From assembly GCA_026709505.1 (NCBI GenBank), contig JAPOSW010000057.1, forward strand, positions 1 to 62,075: a DNA stretch of 62,075 nt, written 5' to 3'. Below the pieces are notes generated by a model. The model did no database searches and had not been told where the DNA came from. It saw only the letters and a program-made list of their open reading frames with translations. This DNA comes from Gammaproteobacteria bacterium. Lineage in GTDB: Bacteria; Pseudomonadota; Gammaproteobacteria; Arenicellales; Poriferihabitantaceae. How positions within the stretch are numbered: the stretch's first letter is position 1; each line of letters starts with the position of its first letter. Position numbers and translations under genes: made by a program. This document shows positions 1-9,509 of the stretch, in pieces.

Positions 1-1
1 G

Positions 2-1126
2 ACGCGCATTGTGCAGGGTGCCCCCGGGGCCGGCAAGAGCTCGATCCTGAACGAAATCGCCCGCAGCCCGGAGAAGCTGCGGCTGGAGGGCACCCCTGTC
101 CCGATGGTGCTGATGCTCAAGTCCGGGGACATTGAGGAACCTGTCGACATCCTCGAGCCACTGGCCATGAGGATCAATCCATCAGCCGCCGGGGATTTTC
201 TGTCCAAGTACAGCCGGACGTTCGGCGGTGAGGCCGGGGTCGGCTTCGGTCCGGTTCGGGTCGGCGGCAGGGCAGAAACGAGTGCGGAGACGGCAAGGCC
301 TAGGGCGCGCTGGAGCGTATTCGGCGCGTGGGTTGAACAGCACGGCGGGTTCGACCGGCCAATCATCCTCGCCGTCGACGAGGCGCAGCGGTTTGACCGT
401 GATCCAGAAGACCCGCTCTCTAAGCTGTTTCAGAGCCTTCATGACGGATGCGGCCTGCCGATCGCCCTAGTGCTAGCCGGACTCAGCGATACCGAATTCT
501 CCGCTGGCAGGATGGACCTGACCCGCATTCCGTCCGGGCAAGTCCACAACATCGGTTGCTTTCCAGACCATGAGGCTAAGGAGTTCATGACCATATCCTG
601 CGCACATTTCGGGATCGGCATTGCCGGATTCGAGCAAGGGGTAGACCGGCTGGCCGAGCCCTGCGACGGCTGGCCCCGCCACCTGCACATCGTGCTCAAG
701 GCCTTTGGCAGGGAAGCCTTGAGAATGGGCGGCGATCTGGGCAAGGTGGAATGGGAAAAAGTGCGTTCTGAAATCAGGACCGGAAGGGACGATTATTACG
801 GTCATCAGTTTTCAGCCGAGATGAGGGAGGCCAGAAGCCTGACGGCCAAGATCATGGCTGAATTGCATACGGGTAGCGGGCGCGAGGACATCATCAGGTT
901 AATCGATGAATGCAGGGCAGACAAGTCAGGCTACGTGTTCCCGGAAGGAATGAGCACGGGAGAATTTTTTGTTCATCTCGTGCACAAGGGGGCCCTGCAC
1001 GAGGAGTCCGTTGACCGGTTTGTCTGCCCGATTCCGTCCTTCCGCACCTACTTGCTTGACCGGGGAGGGATCGCTGAGAACTCTTCCCCGACATTGGATT
1101 CTGCTAGTGGTGGCATCGGGCCTTGA
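2..1126 (+). CDS. P-loop AAA-type ATPase, 5' end outside window
   Basis: The reading frame is already open at base 2 and encodes T-R-I-V-Q-G-A-P-G-A-G-K-S-S, so the gene begins before the window. The GTG at 11 lies inside the Walker A strand and is not a credible start. Visible motifs are Walker A GAPGAGKSS, Walker B IILAVDEAQRF near residue 125 of the visible part, LAGLSDTE, DGWPRH, and a C-terminal CPIPSF. The same motifs in the same order occur in the gene at 25444-26709, whose N-terminus suggests that about 55 residues are missing here. It belongs to the P-loop AAA/STAND-like superfamily; its biological role is unknown. GC is clearly higher than in the next gene, which fits separate acquisition. 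A closely related fragment sits at 36716-36911. Confidence 0.85.
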   Translation, partial: TRIVQGAPGAGKSSILNEIARSPEKLRLEGTPVPMVLMLKSGDIEEPVDILEPLAMRINPSAAGDFLSKYSRTFGGEAGVGFGPVRVGGRAETSAETARPRARWSVFGAWVEQHGGFDRPIILAVDEAQRFDRDPEDPLSKLFQSLHDGCGLPIALVLAGLSDTEFSAGRMDLTRIPSGQVHNIGCFPDHEAKEFMTISCAHFGIGIAGFEQGVDRLAEPCDGWPRHLHIVLKAFGREALRMGGDLGKVEWEKVRSEIRTGRDDYYGHQFSAEMREARSLTAKIMAELHTGSGREDIIRLIDECRADKSGYVFPEGMSTGEFFVHLVHKGALHEESVDRFVCPIPSFRTYLLDRGGIAENSSPTLDSASGGIGP

Positions 1127-1390
1127 GGCTACCAGCAATCCGGTTGGCTTGATGTCTGCTCAAGGGGCAGGTGGCCAGCCATGTCATGACCGGCTTGATA
1201 TCCGTTGCATCTTCAACCCTGGCATCGCCTATCATTCTCCCGTACTATGATGGAATATGACGGTTTAGAGCGGGATATTTTTGAGTGGAAGACAGGCTTG
1301 CAGTTGGGAATGCCAATCACAAAAGGCTTTTTCTTGGAATTAGGGGTTTTTCCGAAATCCAACCTTGTAGTTAAATAGCAAGACTGTTCC

Positions 1391-2686
1391 ATGAACCAAA
1401 TTCTATTTCCCAAGCCGCCTCCTGCTGAACATCTTCCTCTCATTGAGTGGCTGGACCTGACAGATCGTGCTGAAGTTGGACGCGAGGCTTTTTTTCGTGG
1501 TCGTAATGCCGAATACGAGATTTTTCGAAAAACCGTCAAAAGCCTCAGTTATGGACATATAGGCGGAGGCTCTACGATTTTTCAGGGCGCTCCGGGTGCG
1601 GGTAAGACTGCCCTGATGCTGGAGTGCATGGAAGCGATTCGCCAACATTCATCTCCGGATGACCCATGGGTTGCCTATAACATCAAGCCAGAGAATCTGG
1701 AGTCGGCTGCGGAAGTGGTTATGCTGCTTGTCGATGCAGCTAACGAAGAAAGCGAGAGACTATCGAAAATATCATCGGGTAGTGGTGCCAAAAAGCTGGA
1801 GAGAATTATGGGAATAGGACGAAAAATGTACCATGACCTATCTGAAAGAGGTGTTGGCATTGCTGGTATTTCCATAGGAGCAAAGCCGAACAGCGAACAG
1901 GAAGCCAAAGTATATTCACAGCGGGTTTTCCAAGATGCCGCCAGTTTTTTGAAGAGCTTCCGCATCGTGGTTTTCGTTGACGAGGCTCAGAATACGCCGG
2001 TAGAAAAATCAACTTTAGGGGTCGTGGACTGTTTGCACAATCCGCCCGGCGAAATTCCCCTGGTGACCGCTTTTTTTGGCTTGAGCGATACTGAGGCAAT
2101 TTTAAGCAAATGCAGTCTCTCAAGGCCTCCAGATGAGCGAGTGGCAAATCTTGAATTGTTGACCTATGAGGAGAGCTCCGAGGTGATAAGGAGCGTATTT
2201 GAGGCATATAAATTTAGCGGTTCAAAGGAAGATATCGAGATATGGGTGTCACACTTGGCGAAGCTGTCACAAGGGTGGCCTCAACATATAAGTCGAGTAT
2301 CAGTAGTGGCTTCTCGTGTCATATCCAATAATGGAGGACAGATCAAGAGAGAGTTGCTTGAACGAGTGCTTGATGAGGGACAAAAGCGCAAAGAGAGCTA
2401 TTACGCCATGATTCTCAGGAGATGTTCGGGTCAGCCATGGATTTACAAGAAGTTGGCTCTGGTGGCGAGGGAGAAAAATGATATTCTGGGTTTGGATGAA
2501 ATTTTTTGCATTGCTGAACATGCACGAACCAAGCGAGGAAAACCTGTGGAGGATTTTCTGACAGAAGCATTGCACGCAGGTGTTTTGATTGAAACAAGAG
2601 AACCCCCAAATTTTTATCGTATCCCGATTCCATCTTTAGGCGATTATTTACGGTCTTTGCCCGGAGACCCACCTGCGGGAATTTGA
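1391..2686 (+). CDS. P-loop AAA-type ATPase, paralogue
   Basis: A 431-residue protein of the same family as its upstream neighbour but more divergent and AT-richer. Walker A is GAPGAGKT at residues 66-73, Walker B is IVVFVDEAQ near 195, followed by FFGLSDTEA, a sensor-like segment in the family. GWPQH and the C-terminal RIPIPSLGDYL correspond to GWPRH and CPIPSF of the other copies. The ATG at 1391 follows a 264-base spacer. Nothing in the sequence gives a partner or substrate. As a family it resembles DNA-transposition or defence-type AAA ATPases, but that is analogy only. No signal peptide or membrane segment is seen. Confidence 0.85.
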   Translation: MNQILFPKPPPAEHLPLIEWLDLTDRAEVGREAFFRGRNAEYEIFRKTVKSLSYGHIGGGSTIFQGAPGAGKTALMLECMEAIRQHSSPDDPWVAYNIKPENLESAAEVVMLLVDAANEESERLSKISSGSGAKKLERIMGIGRKMYHDLSERGVGIAGISIGAKPNSEQEAKVYSQRVFQDAASFLKSFRIVVFVDEAQNTPVEKSTLGVVDCLHNPPGEIPLVTAFFGLSDTEAILSKCSLSRPPDERVANLELLTYEESSEVIRSVFEAYKFSGSKEDIEIWVSHLAKLSQGWPQHISRVSVVASRVISNNGGQIKRELLERVLDEGQKRKESYYAMILRRCSGQPWIYKKLALVAREKNDILGLDEIFCIAEHARTKRGKPVEDFLTEALHAGVLIETREPPNFYRIPIPSLGDYLRSLPGDPPAGI

Positions 2687-2844
2687 TTAAACCTTTTTTC
2701 TCGTATCAAATTGCCAAGAGGCTACTGGGATTGCATCTCTATAACACTACAAAGCGACAAGGACAATTGGCCGAAAAAAATCGGTCAAATGTGTAATTGC
2801 ATTAATACCCAAAATATTCTGGCAAGTATTCCTTATAATTCGGG

Positions 2845-2883
2845 GTGCGTCAAAATATTGATAAGTCCACATTTGGCACAGTG
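2845..2883 (+). repeat. Diverged repeat shared with 44047-44090
   Basis: Both copies begin GTGCGTCAAAATA and continue with TGA, then TCC-CATTTG and a CAGTG end, with scattered substitutions and a small gap. The second copy lies beside the decayed NYN gene at 43311-43916. The origin of the repeat is not recognised. Confidence 0.5.
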
Positions 2884-3110
2884 TTTTTGTATCTTTTGTA
2901 TTCAATCTAAAGCCTACGTTATTTGCAGATTGCTGATTACCCAGAGACTCACTATGGACAACCCGGCCCCACTCAAGTCAAAGCAGGATAATTTGTATGG
3001 CAAAAGACCGTGCTTCGAGCAAATGTGTTTAGCGATTGGCTTGACTGCTTTTGGCGCGAAAGAGCAGGCGACTCCTGACATTTACCATAAGCATAGCGTA
3101 TGTCCTTAAC

Positions 3111-3130
3111 AATGCCTTTAGGCATTTTTC
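3111..3130 (+). terminator. Short hairpin with T-run before soxB
   Basis: AATGCC-TTTA-GGCATT followed by TTT gives a six-base-pair stem with a short T-tract. It could end transcription arriving from the ATPase genes. The stem is short, so this is a weak call. Confidence 0.3.
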
Positions 3131-3151
3131 CTAATTTATTCTTCAGCTCAC

Positions 3152-4417
3152 ATGTCTAGATTTTCATTGTGGTCGATCATTCAGAATGGCCTGAACAGAC
3201 AGCGGGGCTGGCAAAGACAATGGCGCGACCCTGAACCTCGAGATAAATATGATGTGGTGATTGTGGGAGCTGGCCTGCATGGATTAGCTACGGCTTATTA
3301 TCTGGCAAAAAACCATTATGTCCGGAATGTTGCGGTACTTGAGAAGGGGTGGCTAGGCGGCGGCAATGCAGGACGAAACACTACCATCATCCGTTCCAAC
3401 TACATGATGCCGGGAAATCGAGAGTTCTATGAGCACTCCCTCAAACTTTGGGAAGGACTGAGTCATGAGTTGAACTACAACGTCATGTTTTCGCAACGCC
3501 ATCATGTGACCTTGCTGCACTCTCCGGCAGCTCGAGATAGCGCGGCGCGGCGATATAACACGATGAAGTTAGCCGACTCCGATGCAGAGATGTGGGATTT
3601 GCCAACCATCAGAAAGGAAATCCCTCACCTCAATTATGACAATGCCCGATTTCCAATCATTGGTGCAGCGGTTCAACGACGCGCGGGCAATGCCCGTCAT
3701 GATGCTGTAGCCTGGGGTTATGCCCGAGGCGCCGACAGTCTGGGCATCGACATCATCCAGAATTGCGAGGTCACCGGGGTAGTTCGTGAAAACGGAAAAG
3801 TGACCAGCTTGCAAACCACCCGGGGAGAGATTGGCGCTGGCAAAGTGGGGCTTGCGGTCGCAGGAAATACCTCGCGTCTCTGGCAGATGGCCGGTCTTGG
3901 CAATTTGCCGATAGAAACACACAAACTTCAGGCCTTTGTTTCCGAGCCCATCAAGCCGCTGCTTGACCACGTGGTCGTTTTCGGAGTCGGGGGCGCACAT
4001 TTCTACATATCGCAGTCCGACAAGGGCGGGATGGTATTTGGCGGTGACCTCGACTGGTACAAGTCCTATGCACAACGCGGGAACCTGCCGGTTGTCCAGG
4101 ATGTCTGTGAGTGTGCAACATCGATTCTCCCATGCCTTGGACGTGTTCGTCTGTTGCGACACTGGTCTGGTGTAATGGATATGTCTATGGACGGATCCCC
4201 CTTTATCTGTAAGACGCCCGTTGAAAATCTCTATTTGAATGCAGGCTGGAATTATGGTGGATTCAAGGCGAGTCCGGCCTCCGGTTGGTATTTTGCAGAT
4301 CTGATCGCCAATAATCGTGCACATGAAACTGTTGGGCATTTCACCCTTGACCGCTTTCGAAAAGGAGTGAATATTGATGAGCGCGGTGCCGGGCCTGACC
4401 CCAAACTTCACGGATAG
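3152..4417 (+). CDS. soxB: Sarcosine oxidase subunit beta
   Basis: Catalytic flavoprotein subunit of heterotetrameric sarcosine oxidase. It oxidises sarcosine to glycine; the methyl group leaves as 5,10-methylene-tetrahydrofolate with release of hydrogen peroxide. The protein has 421 residues, the usual length. A Rossmann FAD motif VVIVGAGLHGLATAYYLA lies at about 35-52. The segment VQRRAGNARHDAVAWG places His183 where the family carries the covalently bound FMN. The C-terminal NLYLNAGWNYGGFKASP is typical of the family. It is the first gene of soxB-D-A-G, with soxD starting three bases after its stop. Confidence 0.95.
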   Translation: MSRFSLWSIIQNGLNRQRGWQRQWRDPEPRDKYDVVIVGAGLHGLATAYYLAKNHYVRNVAVLEKGWLGGGNAGRNTTIIRSNYMMPGNREFYEHSLKLWEGLSHELNYNVMFSQRHHVTLLHSPAARDSAARRYNTMKLADSDAEMWDLPTIRKEIPHLNYDNARFPIIGAAVQRRAGNARHDAVAWGYARGADSLGIDIIQNCEVTGVVRENGKVTSLQTTRGEIGAGKVGLAVAGNTSRLWQMAGLGNLPIETHKLQAFVSEPIKPLLDHVVVFGVGGAHFYISQSDKGGMVFGGDLDWYKSYAQRGNLPVVQDVCECATSILPCLGRVRLLRHWSGVMDMSMDGSPFICKTPVENLYLNAGWNYGGFKASPASGWYFADLIANNRAHETVGHFTLDRFRKGVNIDERGAGPDPKLHG

Positions 4418-4420
4418 ACC

Positions 4421-4735
4421 ATGTTGAGAATTGCTTGTCCATTTTGCGGTCTTAGGGACTATTCCGAGTTTACTTATGGGGGTGATGCTGCGGTGGTTTA
4501 TCCTGCCCTGGATGCGGATGAAGACGCGTGGCATGATGCAGTGTTCATGCGAGAAAATGTGCGTGGGCTGCAATCGGAGACCTGGCACCACGTGAACGGC
4601 TGTCGGATGTGGCTGATTGTTGATCGAGACACTCTGACCCACGAAATCGTTGGTGTTCGACCAGCCCACCCCGAATGGGCAAATGTCATTGCAACGGAAA
4701 CAGGCAGGGAGAAACATGAAAAGCCGCAGGCTTGA
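4421..4735 (+). CDS. soxD: Sarcosine oxidase subunit delta
   Basis: Small zinc-binding subunit (104 residues) of heterotetrameric sarcosine oxidase. The N-terminal CPFCG and the downstream WHHVNGCR provide the expected Cys and His zinc ligands, and the acidic GGDAAVVYP region is typical. It lies directly after soxB and overlaps the start of soxA by 20 bases, which suggests translational coupling and matches the canonical soxBDAG order. Confidence 0.95.
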   Translation: MLRIACPFCGLRDYSEFTYGGDAAVVYPALDADEDAWHDAVFMRENVRGLQSETWHHVNGCRMWLIVDRDTLTHEIVGVRPAHPEWANVIATETGREKHEKPQA

Positions 4736-7700
4736 ACAGGGCGGACGCATCGACCGAGCGAAATCCATAGGATTTGCCTGGGATGGAAAAAGCCTGACTG
4801 GCTACCAGGGCGATACGCTGGCATCGGCCTTGATGGCTTCCGGGCAGCAGATTCTGGGCCGAAGCTTCAAGTATCACAGACCACGTGGCATAATGTCGGC
4901 CGGAGTTGAAGAATCCGGGGCGCTGGTCACGATCGGCAAGGGTTCCCGAACCGAGCCCAACACCAAGGCAACTGTCCAAGAGTTGTTTGAAGGACTTGAG
5001 GCATTCGGTCAAAATGCCTGGCCGAGTGTTCGCTATGATCTTGGTGCTATCAACTCGCTTTTCTCAAGATTCTTTGCGGCTGGATTCTATTACAAGACAT
5101 TCATGGGCCCGAAAGCCTTGTTAGGCCAAGGAACCGGTTTCTGGATGCTGTGTGAAAAGCTGATCCGACAGGCGGCCGGGATGGGCAAAGCATCTCGCGA
5201 TCCTGATCCTGACTGCTATGACCATGCACACGCCCATTGCGATGTGCTGGTGGTTGGCGGCGGTCCTGCAGGTTTATCTGCGGCGGCCGTAGCGGCTCGG
5301 GCTGGTCTGGATGTGCTGTTGGTTGAACAGGACTTTGAACTTGGCGGCGACTTGCTCAATCAGCCAGAGCCTGCCGATCAACAGCGTAGGAAATTGATCG
5401 CGGATGTGCAAAGGCAGGGAGTCAGGATCATGACCCGAACCACCGCATTTGGGCTTTACGATCACGGAGCGGCCGGGCTGGTTGAGCGGGTCAGCGATCA
5501 TTTGCCGGGCATCAATCATAATCTTCCCAGACAGCGTTTCTGGATCGTCAGGTCAAGCCGTATCATTTTGGCGACCGGTGCCATCGAGAGGCAGATTGCC
5601 TTCGGCAGCAATGACCGTCCCGGGGTGATGACTGCATCGGCCGGACGTGCCTATCTCAATCGTTTCGGAATTCTTCCGGGCGAGCGGATTGTGATAGCGA
5701 CCAATAATGACTCGGCATATCAGACAGCAACCGAACTGGAAGATGCGGGAGCAGTTGTGAGTCTTATTGATGCTCGTGAGAATGTCCGTTCAGAATTAAT
5801 CGGTCTGCTTGGGGGCAGCAATATAAGTCTGCGCATACGTGCCGCTCCCCTTGACGTCAAGGGCATGCGGTGCATCAAGGCTCTGGAATATACCACGGCC
5901 ACCTCGCAGGGCTGGGAGCATGGCGGTGTCGAGGATTGTGATTTGCTGCTGGTTTCCGGGGGCTGGTCTCCAGTAGTCAATCTGCTTTCTCATCTCGGGC
6001 ATAAGCCCATCTGGAATCGGGAACAGGCCTGTTTTGTGGCGCCTGAAACAGGCAGTCCAGTACTCATGGCAGGCAGTGCTGCTGCAATCTGGAATCACGA
6101 GGATTGCCTGATTTCCGGACAATCAGCGGGTGCCGGTGCAGCCAAGCTCATGGGTTGTTCGGTGCGCCAGAAAAAAAACCCGAAAGCGGGTGGCTGGAGC
6201 GGTCCGATCAAGCCGATTTACGAAGTTGCGGTCCAGGGCAGACAGCTCAAGTCCCTGGTCGATCCCCAGCATGATGTCACTACGGATGACATCCGGCTTG
6301 CGCATCGGGAGGGATTTGTTTCAGTGGAACACCTCAAGCGATATACTACTTTGGGCATGGCGACTGATGGGGGCAAGGTTGGCAATGTGATCGGCCTGGC
6401 CTTGATGGCCGAAGCGTTGGGCAAAGATATTCCAGACGTGGGTACAACGACATTTCGCCCTCCCTATACGCCAGTTTCGATCGGAGCACTCCGGGGAAGA
6501 AATGTTGGAGAGCATTTTCGGCCCTTGCGTCGCACCCCCATGCACGACTGGAATCTTGAACATGGCGCGACCATGACCATGGCGGGCTTGTGGCATCGCC
6601 CCTGGTATTTTGCACAGCAGGATGAAGGGATTGAACAGGCCTATATCCGGGAAGCAGCCACGGTCCGGGAAACGGTTGGACTCTGTGATGTGACCTCACT
6701 GGGGAAAATCGCCATACAGGGCCCTGATGCCACCGAGTTCCTGAATCGGGTGTATACCAACCCGTTTGCCAAATTGCCGATCGGCAAGGCCAGATATGGA
6801 ATCATGCTGCGGGATGACGGAATTGTCATGGATGACGGCACAACCTGGCGATTTTCGGAAACCGAATACTTCATGACCACCACGACCGCACATGCTGCAA
6901 AAGTCATGACCTGGCTGGAGGAACTGCTTCAGACTCGCTGGCAGGATCTCAAGGTGCATGTGACAAGCGTCTCGGAACAGTGGGCCGGTTGTGCGGTCGC
7001 TGGACCCAAGTCCAGAGAAGTCCTGATGGCTTCTCTCGAGAGTGAGGATGTGATCAGCAACGAAAACCTGCCGTTCATGGGAGTCATGCAGACGCTAATG
7101 AAGGGGGGTATGCCATCACGCATTGCGCGCATCAGTTTTTCGGGCGAATTGGCGTATGAGGTCTATGTTCCCTCAGACTATGGTGAATCGATGATGAATC
7201 TGTTGTGGGAACGAGCCAAGGCTGCCGGGGGGTGTCTGTATGGCCTCGAGGCACTAGGTGCACTTCGAATCGAAAAAGGGCATGTAACGGGCGCAGAGCT
7301 TGATGGCCGGGTCACGATTGAAGATGCCGGCCTCGGAAAAATGGCCTCGCCCAACAAATCCTATATTGGCAAATCCCTGAAAAACCGGCCAGAACTCGTG
7401 CGTGAGGATCGACCAAGACTAGTGGGCATCAAGCCCAAGGATCGCAGCAAGACTTTCAATGCTGGAGCAATCTTGTGCAAGCAGGATCAAGTCTCCGGAA
7501 TGGGAGAAGGCTGGGTCACGGCAGTTACCCACTCTCCGGCTCTTGGCCACTGGATCGGCCTTGGATTCATTAAGGGAGGACATGAAGCGTGGAAGGATAG
7601 AACAGCGATAGTGGCCGACCCGCTTCGCAAGGAGGATGTCGAGGCAGAAATCGTCTCACCGCACATGTTTGATCCGAAGGGAGAACGCATGCATGTCTGA
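4716..7700 (+). CDS. soxA: Sarcosine oxidase subunit alpha
   Basis: Large subunit, 994 residues from the ATG at 4716, preceded by GGGAGA; an upstream in-frame ATG at 4650 would lie deep inside soxD. Domains in order: an N-terminal ferredoxin-like segment (YQGDTLASALMASG), an NAD-binding Rossmann domain near residues 175-200 (VLVVGGGPAGLSAA), and a C-terminal aminomethyltransferase (GcvT-like) domain that binds tetrahydrofolate, including EKGHVTGAELDGR near 865. This subunit transfers the sarcosine methyl group to folate. Its end overlaps soxG by eight bases (ATGTCTGA). Confidence 0.95.
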   Translation: MKSRRLEQGGRIDRAKSIGFAWDGKSLTGYQGDTLASALMASGQQILGRSFKYHRPRGIMSAGVEESGALVTIGKGSRTEPNTKATVQELFEGLEAFGQNAWPSVRYDLGAINSLFSRFFAAGFYYKTFMGPKALLGQGTGFWMLCEKLIRQAAGMGKASRDPDPDCYDHAHAHCDVLVVGGGPAGLSAAAVAARAGLDVLLVEQDFELGGDLLNQPEPADQQRRKLIADVQRQGVRIMTRTTAFGLYDHGAAGLVERVSDHLPGINHNLPRQRFWIVRSSRIILATGAIERQIAFGSNDRPGVMTASAGRAYLNRFGILPGERIVIATNNDSAYQTATELEDAGAVVSLIDARENVRSELIGLLGGSNISLRIRAAPLDVKGMRCIKALEYTTATSQGWEHGGVEDCDLLLVSGGWSPVVNLLSHLGHKPIWNREQACFVAPETGSPVLMAGSAAAIWNHEDCLISGQSAGAGAAKLMGCSVRQKKNPKAGGWSGPIKPIYEVAVQGRQLKSLVDPQHDVTTDDIRLAHREGFVSVEHLKRYTTLGMATDGGKVGNVIGLALMAEALGKDIPDVGTTTFRPPYTPVSIGALRGRNVGEHFRPLRRTPMHDWNLEHGATMTMAGLWHRPWYFAQQDEGIEQAYIREAATVRETVGLCDVTSLGKIAIQGPDATEFLNRVYTNPFAKLPIGKARYGIMLRDDGIVMDDGTTWRFSETEYFMTTTTAHAAKVMTWLEELLQTRWQDLKVHVTSVSEQWAGCAVAGPKSREVLMASLESEDVISNENLPFMGVMQTLMKGGMPSRIARISFSGELAYEVYVPSDYGESMMNLLWERAKAAGGCLYGLEALGALRIEKGHVTGAELDGRVTIEDAGLGKMASPNKSYIGKSLKNRPELVREDRPRLVGIKPKDRSKTFNAGAILCKQDQVSGMGEGWVTAVTHSPALGHWIGLGFIKGGHEAWKDRTAIVADPLRKEDVEAEIVSPHMFDPKGERMHV

Positions 7701-8274
7701 ATCGGGAACGCAGCGAATATCGGCTTTGAGTGGCCATTGCTCCATCGGCAAGTCTGGCGAGATCAGCACTGATGGAAGTGCTGGGGTTATTCTGGAGAAT
7801 GTCGAAGAACTTTTGCTGCATCAGGTCGCAGGATGGGCAGATACGATGGACATGGTCGGGTCGCAAATCGCCAAGGCAGTCAAGGTGGAATCGGCACCCG
7901 GTCCCGGCCAGGCTGTGGTTGGAGAAGAGGGCGCACTGCTTCGTGTAGAGCCAATGAAATGGTGGATAATCGGTGCTGCTGCTCCGGAAATATCGCCAGA
8001 GCATGGCGCAACTCTTGATCTTTCTCATTCGCGAACTCGGATTCGCATCAGCGGCCCATATGCCGTTGAGTTCCTGAATCGATTTCTGCCGCTTGATTTG
8101 CGTGAGAGGTCGTTTCCCCAAGGTTCGGTAGCTTCATCTGCTATCCATCATGTTGGTGTGACCCTGTGGTGTGCGGATGGTCATTACGATTTGTTTGTGC
8201 CGCGCGGATTTGCATTGTTTGTCTGGGAAGGTCTTGTGGATGTTGCCCGGCAATTCGGACTGGAAATCGTTTGA
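7693..8274 (+). CDS. soxG: Sarcosine oxidase subunit gamma
   Basis: A 193-residue subunit whose ATG at 7693 overlaps the soxA stop. The C-terminal half (SRTRIRISGPYAVEFLNRF and HYDLFVPRGFALFVWEGL) is the conserved gamma-subunit pattern, which resembles the folate-binding half of GcvT/YgfZ proteins. The N-terminal half is poorly conserved, as is usual. It completes the four-subunit operon. Confidence 0.9.
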   Translation: MSESGTQRISALSGHCSIGKSGEISTDGSAGVILENVEELLLHQVAGWADTMDMVGSQIAKAVKVESAPGPGQAVVGEEGALLRVEPMKWWIIGAAAPEISPEHGATLDLSHSRTRIRISGPYAVEFLNRFLPLDLRERSFPQGSVASSAIHHVGVTLWCADGHYDLFVPRGFALFVWEGLVDVARQFGLEIV

Positions 8275-8365
8275 ATCATTCGCCCGCAACACATTGCAAG
8301 CTGTACCTCGGTCTATCCGGGGATGATGAAGTCTTCCGCGTCATGAATGAGTCCGGGCTCTGCTG

Positions 8366-8929
8366 GTGAGCGATCTGGATAGACACAAGCAAGGCTACCG
8401 CTCAGCCTACGGGCGCTATCAGGAAACCCGAAAATACGGAACCGGGATGATCATCCTGTTCTGGATCATCCTGATGGGCTTGATGGTGATCATTTTTGGT
8501 GACGTGCTGGAGCGTCAGATCAACCCGAACCGTCGTCCTGAGACGTCGGAGAGTTTTTCCGAGAGCAGGGTTGTGCTCAAGAAAAACCGCCTTGGGCATT
8601 TTGTTGTTTCGGGCCGCATCAACAATCGTTCGGTCGACTACATTGTGGATACGGGGGCAACATCAGTCGTTGTTCCCTGGGCTCTGGCCGAGAAGCTGTC
8701 GCTGGAATTGGGAGTGCCGATTCTGGCTGAGACTGCAAATGGGGTGATTCGGGTCTATGAAACCCGGCTTGAGACTGTTCAGCTTGGCAATATATCGGTT
8801 CCGAATGTCAGGGCAAACATCAATCCGCACATGCAGGGTGACAAGGTGCTGCTTGGAATGAGTTTCCTCAACCACCTTGAGCTTGCGCTGAAAGAGGGTG
8901 AACTAACCCTGGTTCAGCAGAGTCAATAA
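8366..8929 (+). CDS. Membrane-anchored retropepsin-like aspartic protease
   Basis: A 187-residue protein with a GTG start, a single N-terminal membrane segment (about residues 28-46, IILFWIILMGLMVIIFG) and a periplasmic domain. The domain carries VDTGATSVVVP, the clan AA DTGA motif, and LLGMSFLNHLEL, as in the TIGR02281 family. Such proteins have one aspartate per chain and would need to dimerise to be active. It lies about 90 bases after soxG in the same direction, but a shared role with sarcosine oxidase is not evident. Confidence 0.85.
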   Translation: MSDLDRHKQGYRSAYGRYQETRKYGTGMIILFWIILMGLMVIIFGDVLERQINPNRRPETSESFSESRVVLKKNRLGHFVVSGRINNRSVDYIVDTGATSVVVPWALAEKLSLELGVPILAETANGVIRVYETRLETVQLGNISVPNVRANINPHMQGDKVLLGMSFLNHLELALKEGELTLVQQSQ

Positions 8930-9191
8930 CTTGAGATTCCTTTTTCAAACCGAACAAACCTAACTGGGGAACAACAGTATCCGGGAAATGCCTTCCTGAA
9001 TGACTCATCCATCAATGATGTGCTTAGATAAACTCAGCACCGGCATTTCAGCCTTTATGTTCTGTTGTGTACATCGTTAGCCGCAAAGTCAGAGTTTCTA
9101 CATAAACCGTCAATACCGCTAATTCCATGACCTTTCATTTTATTCAACAGGATCTGCTCTTGACAGAATAAGCATTGTCGGCATTGAGAAA

Positions 9192-9210
9192 TGTATCATG
9201 CTATGATACA
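9192..9210. promoter_or_regulatory. Inverted repeat upstream of higB, probable autoregulatory operator
   Basis: TGTATCAT and ATGATACA form perfect eight-base arms around a three-base spacer, ending nine bases before the higB ATG. In HigBA-type operons the antitoxin with its helix-turn-helix binds such palindromes over its own promoter. A TTGAGA at 9184 and TACACT at 9207 with 17-base spacing could be the promoter overlapped by the repeat; that part is inference. Confidence 0.65.
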
Positions 9211-9218
9211 CTATAGCC

Positions 9219-9500
9219 ATGATCTTGAGTACAGGGGGTAAATTGTCAAAGGATGCCGTCCGAGACCGTCTGGACAAGGGGTATCCTGTCCACTTGGCAA
9301 AATGCATGCATAATTTACTGGCGGCGTTAAATGCTGCCGTTTATCTCGATGATCTTCGTTTCCCGCCGGGCAACCGACTTGAGCAATTGAGTGGCGATCG
9401 GATCGGGCAATATTCCATACGCATCAATGACCACTGGCGGATATGCTTCATCTGGACAGATCGAGGCCCAGCACAAGTCGAAATTGTAGATTATCACTGA
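9219..9500 (+). CDS. higB: HigB-like toxin, RelE/ParE superfamily
   Basis: A 93-residue protein matching the HigB pattern: LEQLSGDRIGQYSIRINDHWRICFIW followed by a C-terminal VEIVDYH. HigB toxins are ribosome-dependent mRNA endonucleases neutralised by HigA. The toxin comes first, as is usual for higBA, and higA follows nine bases after the stop. A perfect inverted repeat lies immediately upstream. The N-terminus is a little unusual (MILSTGGKLSKDAV), but the fold-defining C-terminal half is intact. It is the cargo of the distal module at the tRNA-Leu site. Confidence 0.9.
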   Translation: MILSTGGKLSKDAVRDRLDKGYPVHLAKCMHNLLAALNAAVYLDDLRFPPGNRLEQLSGDRIGQYSIRINDHWRICFIWTDRGPAQVEIVDYH

Positions 9501-9509
9501 GGATGAAAC

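Larger units (their letters stand above)
2687..3151. other. AT-rich intergenic region with a repeat
   Basis: About 465 AT-rich bases with no convincing gene. It contains a repeat shared with 44047-44090 and a short hairpin with a T-run just before soxB. Confidence 0.6.

Noticed and set aside
2711..3109. 132-codon frame after the second ATPase
   Set aside because: AT-rich, odd composition, contains a dispersed repeat, no start signal or domain.
3569..4768. 399-codon open frame antisense to soxB/soxD
   Set aside because: It lies fully opposite strongly supported sarcosine oxidase genes and shows no domain; open by codon bias.
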